From Verrucomicrobiales bacterium (GTDB taxonomy: Bacteria; Verrucomicrobiota; Verrucomicrobiia; Limisphaerales; F1-80-MAGS106), in NCBI GenBank assembly GCA_947487925.1, contig CANLCA010000246.1:1-5517 (forward strand): a DNA stretch of 5,517 nt, read 5' to 3'. Below are positions 1 through 5,435 of this stretch, one piece after another (the stretch's first letter is position 1; each line of letters starts with the position of its first letter). The translations under genes and the position numbers were made by a program. Under the pieces are notes generated by a model, which worked only from the letters and a program-made list of their open reading frames with translations, made no database searches and was not told the origin of the DNA.

Positions 1-57
1 CCACCGCAGCCTGACATTCATGATAAGACCATCGGTGAGAAATGGTCGGCGGACTAA
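1..57 (+). CDS. Possible C-terminal end of an upstream gene (partial)
   Basis: Frame 1 is open from the left edge to a TAA at 55-57 and would encode the tail PPQPDIHDKTIGEKWSAD. The string is hydrophilic and protein-like, and a gene upstream of the following non-coding stretch would be natural. Eighteen codons are too few to prove coding, and no family can be named. A second plus frame stays open to 82 but reads as an arginine-rich, less convincing peptide. A 6-bp inverted repeat (GACCAT at 27-32, ATGGTC at 42-47) lies inside; it has no T-run and is not a convincing terminator. Confidence 0.25.
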   Translation, partial: PPQPDIHDKTIGEKWSAD

Positions 58-63
58 TACGCG

Positions 64-113
64 ATTCCGAATGGACCCATAGGTTATTCCGAAGTATTAT
101 TGACCCATAAAGG
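64..113 (+). repeat. Imperfect direct repeat of a two-part motif
   Basis: Two copies of the same word pair occur in tandem. ATTCCGAA is at 64-71 and 86-93; GACCCATA is at 74-81 and 102-109. Each second word is followed within two bases by GG. The gap between words is 2 bases in copy one and 8 in copy two. The pair lies just upstream of the candidate trxB promoter at 135-143, roughly -86 to -37 from a start near 150. A regulator-binding region is therefore possible, but this is inference. The exact matches of 8 + 8 bases are directly visible. Confidence 0.55.
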
Positions 114-134
114 AACGGCTGAATTACCACCACT

Positions 135-143
135 TGCGATAAT
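135..143 (+). promoter_or_regulatory. Candidate extended -10 promoter for trxB-rhodanese
   Basis: TGC is followed directly by GATAAT, an extended -10 arrangement with five of six matches to TATAAT. No good -35 box lies at the usual distance; the nearest TTGACC (100-105) is about 32 bases upstream, too far to pair. Extended -10 promoters can work without a strong -35. The call rests on motif matching only. Confidence 0.3.
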
Positions 144-336
144 TCTGAACTGTCGCGAAAGAACGCAGCGTCTCGCGTGCTGCCGCAAAGCTCAGCGCCA
201 TGGGGTCACCGCCGATGCAGTTTGGAGGCGATGGAGGATGGTTTGGTGACAGTAGGTGCGGTCTGCAGCACATGCAGAAGACGACCAGAGGAGCGCGTGC
301 GCTTGCTGTGTCACCCCAACGTCCTTGCAAAGAGTT

Positions 337-354
337 GGAGGGGAACCTAGGTTC
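337..354 (+). promoter_or_regulatory. Distant Shine-Dalgarno followed by a 12-bp palindrome in the trxB leader
   Basis: A strong Shine-Dalgarno-like GGAGGGG is at 337-343, ending 19 bases before the trxB ATG at 363, which is too far for normal initiation. Between them is a perfect palindrome, GAACCTAGGTTC (343-354). If its GAAC and GTTC arms pair, about 12 bases are looped out and the effective spacing drops to around 8-10 bases. An in-frame TAG at 348-350 excludes a longer TrxB, so the ATG at 363 is the sensible start. The palindrome could instead be a protein-binding operator. Confidence 0.4.
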
Positions 355-362
355 TGCGTCCT

Positions 363-1292
363 ATGGAAAATGTCGTGATTATTGGAACCGGTTGCGCGGG
401 CTTGACCGCGGCCATCTACACCGCGCGAGCAAATCTCAACCCCCTCGTGCTCACAGGGCTGATGCCAGGGGGACTTCTCACCACCACGAGCATCGTTGAG
501 AATTTTCCAGGTTTTCCTGAGGGTGTCGATGGCTACGAATTGATGACACGGATGCAAAAGCAGGCTGAGAAATTTGGCGCCCGTGTCAAATTCGCCACGC
601 TCGAGTCGGTTAAACTGGGGCAGAGCCCCTTTCAATTGGACATCGACGGTGATCTCATCGAAACCAAGTCATTGATCATCGCCAGCGGGGCAGGGCACAA
701 GCGTTTGGGGTTGGAGAGTGAGGATAAACTGGAGAAGAAGGGGGTCACCTACTGTGCGACGTGTGACGGGGCTCTTCCGATGTTCCGAAACAAGCCTCTG
801 GTTGTTGTGGGCGGCGGGGATTCCGCATGTGAGGAGGCTCTTTATCTCACAAGGTTTGCTTCGGAAGTCCATTTGATCCACCGCCGCGATTCCTTGCGCG
901 CCTCTCGCATCATGGCCGAGCGCACCCTCGCGAATGCCAAGATCAAGCCGGTCTGGGATTCGGTCGTGACCGAAGTGCTCGACGTGAAGCTCGAAAAGGT
1001 GACCGGAGTTCGCGTCAAGAATGTCAAATCCAATGCAGAGAGCGTGCTGGATTGCGCGGGAGTGTTTGTGGCCATAGGGCACGTTCCCAACACCCAGCTT
1101 TTCAGGGGAATCATTGATATGGACGAGAACGGCTACATCACTCCGAAGCAGGGCACACAAACGAATGTGACAGGCGTGTTTGTCGCCGGTGATTGTTCCG
1201 ATCACGTCTACCGGCAGGCGGTCACCGCCGCGGGGTTGGGCTGTGCCGCCGCAATCGACGCTGAGCGCTACCTGGCTGGCCTGAACTCTTGA
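363..1292 (+). CDS. trxB: Thioredoxin reductase (NADPH), FAD-dependent
   Basis: This cytoplasmic flavoenzyme uses NADPH to reduce oxidised thioredoxin. At 309 residues it has the usual length of the low-molecular-weight bacterial type. The N-terminal FAD-binding fold shows GTGCAG (8-13), then GGLLTTT (36-42) and ENFPGF (46-51). The redox-active CATCDG has its cysteines at 131 and 134. The inserted NADPH domain carries GGGDSACEEA (150-159) and HRRDSLRAS (173-181), whose arginine pair fits NADPH rather than NADH. The C-terminal FAD motif runs from GVFVAGD (271-277) into DHVYRQAVTAAG, very close to the E. coli enzyme. The E. coli GGQL motif reads GGLL here, a minor substitution at the flavin site. 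An in-frame TAG at 348-350 fixes the ATG, and the ribosome-binding region is unusual. The rhodanese gene starts 20 bases after its stop, probably in the same operon. Confidence 0.96.
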   Translation: MENVVIIGTGCAGLTAAIYTARANLNPLVLTGLMPGGLLTTTSIVENFPGFPEGVDGYELMTRMQKQAEKFGARVKFATLESVKLGQSPFQLDIDGDLIETKSLIIASGAGHKRLGLESEDKLEKKGVTYCATCDGALPMFRNKPLVVVGGGDSACEEALYLTRFASEVHLIHRRDSLRASRIMAERTLANAKIKPVWDSVVTEVLDVKLEKVTGVRVKNVKSNAESVLDCAGVFVAIGHVPNTQLFRGIIDMDENGYITPKQGTQTNVTGVFVAGDCSDHVYRQAVTAAGLGCAAAIDAERYLAGLNS

Positions 1293-1312
1293 TTCCCATC
1301 CGGAACGCCCCA

Positions 1313-1627
1313 ATGAGCCCTCAAGACGTGGCCGCATCTATGGCGTCAGAGCACCCCCCGTTTTTGCTGGATGTGCGGCAGCCCGAGGAACACGCGATCG
1401 CGGCACTGCCCGATTCGAAGCTGATCCCATTACGGGAAATTCCGGGCCGGTTGCATGAAATCGAAGCCTGCAAGGAACGGACTTTGATCGTGTATTGCCA
1501 CCATGGAGTTCGCAGCCTGCATGCAGCCGCGTTTTTGAGAGCGTCAGGCTTTCAGGACGTCAGGAATCTGGACGGAGGGATCGAGGCTTGGTCCTTGAAC
1601 GTGGATCCGTCTGTTCCTCGCTACTGA
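1313..1627 (+). CDS. Single-domain rhodanese-like sulfurtransferase
   Basis: Rhodanese domains carry sulfur as a cysteine persulfide and pass it to thiol acceptors; the physiological substrate is unknown. From the ATG at 1313 the protein has 104 residues, essentially one complete domain. LLDVRQPEEH (18-27) is the conserved CH2A-type motif. The active-site loop is CHHGVRS, with catalytic Cys62. LDGGIEAW (86-93) closes the fold, followed by a DPSVPRY tail common in short rhodaneses. There is no signal peptide, so it is probably cytoplasmic. A TTG at 1289 would overlap the trxB stop and add eight residues, but it has no ribosome-binding site. The ATG has a weak GGA eight bases upstream and begins where family members usually begin. 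Sitting directly behind trxB suggests thioredoxin may reduce its persulfide or disulfide. Its last 7 bases overlap the end of the convergent membrane-protein gene. Confidence 0.92.
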   Translation: MSPQDVAASMASEHPPFLLDVRQPEEHAIAALPDSKLIPLREIPGRLHEIEACKERTLIVYCHHGVRSLHAAAFLRASGFQDVRNLDGGIEAWSLNVDPSVPRY

Positions 1628-1920
1628 TGGAGTTTCCGCAATCGTTGAAATTCTCGGAACTGCTGGCTCACCCACGCGGTCAGCGACGAGAATGCTGCTG
1701 ACCACAACCAGCCCGTGAACACCCAAAGTAGAAAGAGGATGCCCCCGGGACCGCCGGTGCCCTCGAGGACCAAGAGGGTGGCCATGGCCATGGCGACGAA
1801 TCCCCAGAGCGTGATTGTCGCGACCACCACCCCCTTCCATCCAGGCTGCGCCCAGGCGATGGCACCCCCGATCAGGAAGGGTAAGAGGAGCAGTGACAAG
1901 TTCGTGATTTCCCCATTCAC
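1621..1920 (-). CDS. Small three-helix membrane protein, unknown function
   Basis: I do not recognise this 99-residue protein. It is very hydrophobic, with three likely transmembrane helices at about 7-24, 30-52 and 59-83, and a short basic, probably cytoplasmic tail (REFQRLRKLHQ). With Lys29 in the first loop, the positive-inside rule suggests an outside N-terminus and inside C-terminus. The second helix is rich in Ala, Met and Thr, and a Gly-rich turn (GTGGPGG, 54-60) precedes the third. It starts at a GTG (1920-1918) that overlaps the argD TGA (1919-1917) in a GTGA junction, a classic sign of translational coupling. The coupling and sustained hydrophobicity support a real gene. No catalytic motif is visible. 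Its end overlaps the rhodanese gene by 7 bases on the opposite strand. Confidence 0.7.
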   Translation of the reverse strand: MNGEITNLSLLLLPFLIGGAIAWAQPGWKGVVVATITLWGFVAMAMATLLVLEGTGGPGGILFLLWVFTGWLWSAAFSSLTAWVSQQFREFQRLRKLHQ

Positions 1921-3206
1921 AGGTCGAACTCTCTGACAGTTTTGGCGATGATTTCTAGGCCTTCCTCGGCTTGGTGCCGGGTCAAATTCAGAGGCGGTAG
2001 GAGCCTGACGATCTGATTGCCACTCGGGATTGTCAGGACTCCTTTCTCATGCAGTCTGTTGACGAACTGTAATGCGGGAGGTTTTTCGTTCCGTGAGAAT
2101 CCCGGCACCTGTTCCTTGTCCTGCAATTCAAGGCCTAACATCAGTCCTACACCCCGGGCTGATTTCAGAACCCCTGGATGAAGCTGAACCATCGATTGCA
2201 ATTCTGACTTGATCCAATCTCCAAGGGTCCGCGCGTTTTGGTCGAGCCGATCGCGCTCGATGACCTCGAGCACCTTCAAGGCCACCGCGCAACCCAGCGG
2301 CGTGCCGCCGAATGTCGTGGCGTGAGATCCGGGGCCCAATAAATCAGCGTGGGGACCCCGGACCCAAAAGGCACCGATTGGAAATCCTCCGCCCAATGAC
2401 TTTGCCATCGAGATCGCGTCTGGCTGAAATCCTGAGGCTCGCGGATCATCTTCCAGAATTCGTTGGAAGCTCTGAAATCGGCCGGATCGGAAGTGCCCGC
2501 ATTGAACTCCGTCCATCAGGAGGAGAAGCTTCCTGTCATCGCACAAACGCCGCAGTCCGAGCAGGTAGTCAGGGGTGGCCGGGGTGATGCCACCCTCGCC
2601 CTGGATGCCTTCGATGAGCACCGCGACGGTGGCTGGGGAGAGGGCGTTTTCCAGGGCTTCGAGGTCGTTGAAGGGGACGTGCCGGAATCCCGCGACCAGA
2701 GGTTCGAACCCCTTTTTCACCTTCTCCTGGCCCGTGGCGGAGATGCCCGCGAGAGTGCGACCGTGAAAGGAGTTGTGCGCCGTGATGATCTCGAAGCGGC
2801 CTTCGTCGTGGCCATATTTTCGTGCCAGCTTGTAGAGTCCCTCATTCGCCTCAGCGCCGCTGTTGCAGAAAAACACTTTTCCCCCGGACAGATGGCGAGT
2901 GATCTGCTGGGCGAGACGGCCCTGAGGTTCGTTATAGTAAAGGTTTGAAACGTGCACGAGTTTTTGCGACTGCGCGATCAACGCCTGCGCTATTTCTTGG
3001 TTGGCGTGTCCGAGGGCACAGACGGCAATGCCCCCTCCAAGGTCCAAGTAACGTCTTCCCGACACATCCCAGACATAACTTCCGAGTCCATGGCTTAAGG
3101 CGATGTCGAATCTGCCGTAAGTTGGCATCACGTGTTTCGCAAAAAGCTCGCGAACAGTTTCGAATTGATTATGGATGATTGACGGGGGCGGAACGATTTC
3201 TTTCAT
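1917..3206 (-). CDS. argD: Acetylornithine aminotransferase (class III, PLP-dependent)
   Basis: The enzyme converts N-acetylglutamate semialdehyde and glutamate to N-acetylornithine and 2-oxoglutarate in arginine synthesis; many ArgD proteins also act on succinyl-diaminopimelate precursors for lysine. At 429 residues it is slightly longer than the usual ~400. Visible motifs in order are LDLGGGIAVCALGH (54-67), the phosphate-binding NSGAEANE (115-122), SFHGRTLAGISATGQ (146-160), EGIQGEGG (199-206), Asp232 that contacts the PLP ring nitrogen, the Schiff-base lysine Lys269 in MAKSLGGGFPIGA (267-279), and TTFGGTPLGCAVA (297-309). The usual Asp-Glu-Val-Gln is Asp-Gly-Val-Gln (232-235), and GGNP reads GGTP. 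The ATG has a good GAGGG six bases upstream (3213-3217). It is first in a two-gene unit with the small membrane protein. Ornithine or GABA aminotransferase is less likely given the SFHGRTLAGISATGQ segment, but substrate range cannot be read from sequence alone. Confidence 0.93.
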   Translation of the reverse strand: MKEIVPPPSIIHNQFETVRELFAKHVMPTYGRFDIALSHGLGSYVWDVSGRRYLDLGGGIAVCALGHANQEIAQALIAQSQKLVHVSNLYYNEPQGRLAQQITRHLSGGKVFFCNSGAEANEGLYKLARKYGHDEGRFEIITAHNSFHGRTLAGISATGQEKVKKGFEPLVAGFRHVPFNDLEALENALSPATVAVLIEGIQGEGGITPATPDYLLGLRRLCDDRKLLLLMDGVQCGHFRSGRFQSFQRILEDDPRASGFQPDAISMAKSLGGGFPIGAFWVRGPHADLLGPGSHATTFGGTPLGCAVALKVLEVIERDRLDQNARTLGDWIKSELQSMVQLHPGVLKSARGVGLMLGLELQDKEQVPGFSRNEKPPALQFVNRLHEKGVLTIPSGNQIVRLLPPLNLTRHQAEEGLEIIAKTVREFDL

Positions 3207-3355
3207 TTGCTGCCCTCAAAAAGCCACAACGCCCTGGGAGTGCAATGTTTTTTTTGTTTCTCGCTGTCTCCTCTTCCTCGGTTGGCTCATGCTGAGCCGT
3301 TGCTATGAAATCAGTATTGCCCGAAGCAAGTTCCAATCTTGGGGAGTGCCACGGG
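3207..3355. other. Divergent intergenic region between argD and the secreted-protein gene
   Basis: This stretch must carry the control elements of both divergent genes. It contains an uninterrupted T8 run (3248-3255), a pyrimidine-rich tract on the plus strand to about 3280, a palindrome at 3284-3298 and a candidate plus-strand promoter. No credible argD promoter is visible by eye. The plus-strand reading frame extends up to an ATG at 3305, but that ATG overlaps the candidate -10 box and has no ribosome-binding site. I therefore treat 3305-3355 as probably untranslated. Confidence 0.45.
3282..3309 (+). promoter_or_regulatory. Candidate promoter with a palindrome in its spacer
   Basis: TTGGCT (3282-3287) and TATGAA (3304-3309) each match four of six consensus bases. 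They are separated by 16 bases, and TGC immediately before the -10 gives an extended -10. The palindrome GGCTCA-TGC-TGAGCC (3284-3298) overlaps the -35 and fills most of the spacer, a typical operator position. Transcription would begin near 3316, upstream of the ATG at 3356. Support is motif-level only. Confidence 0.3.
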
Positions 3356-5413
3356 ATGAGGAGAGTGCACCGGCTCGGACCCCATCGCCGAGTTGACGGA
3401 ATCTCCGACAAACAGCCGAGGCGCGCCCCTTCCCACGGCTTCGGGTTGCCGTCCAGTCTTTGGCCTGATTTGGTTCCGCGTCTTTTTTGCCGAGTTTTCG
3501 CCTCCTTGTTGTTGTTGGCCGTGGCCGACAGATTTGGTTCAACGATCACCGTTCACGCCGCCAAGAACCATGGCAGGGACCAATCTTGTTTCACCATCCG
3601 CGTCGTTGACGAACAGACCGGGCGGGGCGTGCCGATGGTTGAGATCAAAACAGTCCACGACGTCTCTTGGTGGACGGACAGCGCCGGGATTGTCGCCTTC
3701 GATGAGCCGGGATTGATGGGATTGGAGGTTTTTTTTCACGTGAGCAGTCCCGGCTACGAATATCCGAAAGATGCTTTTGGGAATCGCGGCCTGAAGCTCA
3801 AGCCAAAACCCGGGGGCAGAGCCGAACTCAATCTGAGGCGCTTGAACATCGCCGAGCGGCTGTACCGGATCACTGGCGCGGGCATCTACAGGGACAGTCT
3901 GCTGGCCGGCGTGCGCCCGGCACTGAAACATCCGGTTCTAAATGGCCAGGTGATGGGTCAGGACACCGTGGTCGTCACGCCTTATCGTGGGAAGCTTTAC
4001 TGGTTCTGGGGCGACACTCAGCGTGTGAGTTATCCCCTTGGAAATTTTGGCGCATCCGGCGCGACTTCCAAACTACCTCGCCACGGTGGCCTGGATCCCG
4101 GCGTCGGGGTGGACTTGAGCTATTTCATCGACAAATCTGGATTCAGCAAGCCGATGTGCCCTGAGGCCGGCTTTGAAAGGGGGTTGCAATGGATCGAATT
4201 CGTCCTGACCCTGCGCGACGAGAAGGGGCGGGAGCGGTTGCTCGCGCGGATCGCCTCTGGAACAGGGATGCTTTCGAGCCGCGCCTGGCACCTCGCGATG
4301 TTCGACGATGAAAAGGAAGTGTTCCAATCCGTTGCACGCTGGGAAATCCACGACACGCACGATTCGTCGCACCCGTTCAAGGCGCAAGTGGGCGGGGTGG
4401 ACTACTTCTATCTCTATCCCAATTACCGTGTTCCGTCGCAGATGGCCGCCTTGCGCGACCTTGGCCAGTACGAAGCTTTCACCTGTATCGGGAGCGATGG
4501 CAGGCTGCGTGGCGCCCAAACGGGAATTGATCGAGATGCCTCCGGGCGGGCGCGTTATTCATGGAAAGCCGGCGCCGACCGCCTGCACCCTGGCGCGCTG
4601 GGGGAGCTCATCCGTCTGGAGAAGCTACGTGTTGGCGAGCCGTGGTTCCAGTTGCATGATATTGAAACCGGATCGCCTGTCCCGGGTGGACGCGGCTCCG
4701 TGTTCTGGAACGATTACCGCCAGCGGTGGATCATGATTGTCTCGGGCAGCCCTGGAGAGATTTGGTTCAGCGAGGCCGATGATCCGGTGGGACCCTGGGT
4801 CTATGCGCGGCGAGTCCTCACGCACGGGCGCTACAACTTTTACAACCCGACACAGCATCCATTTTTTGATCAGGACAACGGTCGAATCATCTATTTCGAG
4901 GGCACCTACACGGAGAGCTTTTCTGGGGCGCCGGCAAAGACGCCCCGGTACGAATACAATCAGTTGATGTATCGAATTACGTTAGATGACCCGCGGCTCT
5001 CGTTGCCTGTCCCCGTTTACCGAGTCAGGGGGACTGGAGCGGCGTCTCATCTGATGCAACGGGAGCAAATCGAAAAGGATCGCGCTTGGGATCAAGTGGA
5101 GGGGATTGCGTTCTTCGCGATCCCCCCTCACCGCAGCGGGACGGGACTCGTGCCTGTCTATGCCGCAGTCGGGGAATCGCTGGTCCAGACGAACGCTCCC
5201 ACGGGCCAAAGCATGCCGCTATTTTTTGCGATGCCACCCGATTCCAATTCCAAAGCCACGAATTCTTCGACCCTTACCGAGGAATTGAACTCGCCCGACC
5301 GTCAACCGCTCTGCCGCGTTTGGAAAAATGTTGCAAACAGGCTGACGTTCGACTGGCGGAGCCGCACAATTGCCGAACCAAAACTACTTCCTCTCTCAAA
5401 ACCAGAGGGCTAA
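3356..5413 (+). CDS. Secreted protein: beta-sandwich domain plus probable beta-propeller, unknown function
   Basis: From the ATG at 3356 this is 685 residues. A GGGGAG lies nine bases upstream. An upstream ATG (3305) lacks a ribosome-binding site. A TTG at 3470 would give a compact signal peptide (basic VPRLFCR, then FASLLLLAVA). Export with cleavage near VHA-AK is likely from any start, to the periplasm or outside the cell. No lipobox is seen. Residues here count from the 3305 ATG. Residues 95-178 resemble carboxypeptidase-regulatory/CNA-B beta-sandwich domains (VVDEQTGRGVP, TDSAGIVAF, SSPGYEY). A linker NIAERLYRITGAGIYRDS (181-198) follows. The rest looks like a propeller of the kind in GH43-like or DUF4185 proteins: GQDTVVV (218-224), KLYWFWGDT (230-238), YFYLYPNYRVPS (367-378), EIWFSEADDPVGPW (485-498), YNPTQHPFF (513-521) and RIIYFEGTYT (527-536). 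Glycan binding or hydrolysis is possible, but no catalytic triad can be assigned. I recall similar hypothetical proteins in planctomycetes and verrucomicrobia, unverified. Confidence 0.85.
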   Translation: MRRVHRLGPHRRVDGISDKQPRRAPSHGFGLPSSLWPDLVPRLFCRVFASLLLLAVADRFGSTITVHAAKNHGRDQSCFTIRVVDEQTGRGVPMVEIKTVHDVSWWTDSAGIVAFDEPGLMGLEVFFHVSSPGYEYPKDAFGNRGLKLKPKPGGRAELNLRRLNIAERLYRITGAGIYRDSLLAGVRPALKHPVLNGQVMGQDTVVVTPYRGKLYWFWGDTQRVSYPLGNFGASGATSKLPRHGGLDPGVGVDLSYFIDKSGFSKPMCPEAGFERGLQWIEFVLTLRDEKGRERLLARIASGTGMLSSRAWHLAMFDDEKEVFQSVARWEIHDTHDSSHPFKAQVGGVDYFYLYPNYRVPSQMAALRDLGQYEAFTCIGSDGRLRGAQTGIDRDASGRARYSWKAGADRLHPGALGELIRLEKLRVGEPWFQLHDIETGSPVPGGRGSVFWNDYRQRWIMIVSGSPGEIWFSEADDPVGPWVYARRVLTHGRYNFYNPTQHPFFDQDNGRIIYFEGTYTESFSGAPAKTPRYEYNQLMYRITLDDPRLSLPVPVYRVRGTGAASHLMQREQIEKDRAWDQVEGIAFFAIPPHRSGTGLVPVYAAVGESLVQTNAPTGQSMPLFFAMPPDSNSKATNSSTLTEELNSPDRQPLCRVWKNVANRLTFDWRSRTIAEPKLLPLSKPEG

Positions 5414-5429
5414 CCCTGGAAAGAGCCCT
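5406..5429. terminator. Weak hairpin between convergent gene ends
   Basis: AGGGCT (5406-5411) pairs perfectly with AGCCCT (5424-5429) across a 12-base loop, overlapping the stop codon of the secreted-protein gene. No T-run follows on the plus strand. On the minus strand the stem is followed within four bases by TTTT, which suits a gene arriving from the right. The stem is short, so this is a tentative shared terminator. Confidence 0.3.
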
Positions 5430-5435
5430 TGAACC

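Larger units (their letters stand above)
58..362. other. Non-coding leader / intergenic region upstream of trxB
   Basis: No convincing gene lies in these 305 bases; open frames on both strands give low-complexity or shadow-like peptides. The left part (64-113) holds an imperfect direct repeat, followed by a candidate extended -10 promoter at 135-143. If that promoter is real, the trxB transcript has a leader of about 210 bases. The leader contains a small perfect stem-loop at 262-278 (TCTGCA, 5-base loop, TGCAGA) and a 12-bp palindrome just before the trxB start. No known riboswitch class is recognisable by eye. Confidence 0.55.

Noticed and set aside
245..315. 7-bp inverted repeat GGTGACA / TGTCACC
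   Set aside because: The arms are 57 bases apart and do not extend, which is within chance expectation for a 300-base region.
124..330. Minus-strand frame in the trxB upstream region
   Set aside because: Most of the peptide is Cys/Pro-rich and shadow-like. Only the last 25 residues look protein-like, with no ribosome-binding evidence and no recognisable family.
200..499. Plus-strand frame overlapping the start of trxB
   Set aside because: It overlaps the certain trxB gene out of frame, and the encoded peptide has no recognisable motif.
1780..1797. Repeated CCATGG palindromes
   Set aside because: They fall within the membrane-protein gene and are explained by its Ala-Met-Ala-Met codons.
3169..3549. 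Minus-strand 126-codon frame across the divergent region
   Set aside because: It overlaps the argD start and the secreted-protein signal region, and its peptide is low-complexity and basic. Had it been real it would displace the well-supported argD ribosome-binding site.
3729..3736. T8 run inside the secreted-protein gene as a possible slippage or phase-variation site
   Set aside because: The frame is intact on both sides with protein-like sequence, and a single T8 run is weak evidence for programmed slippage.
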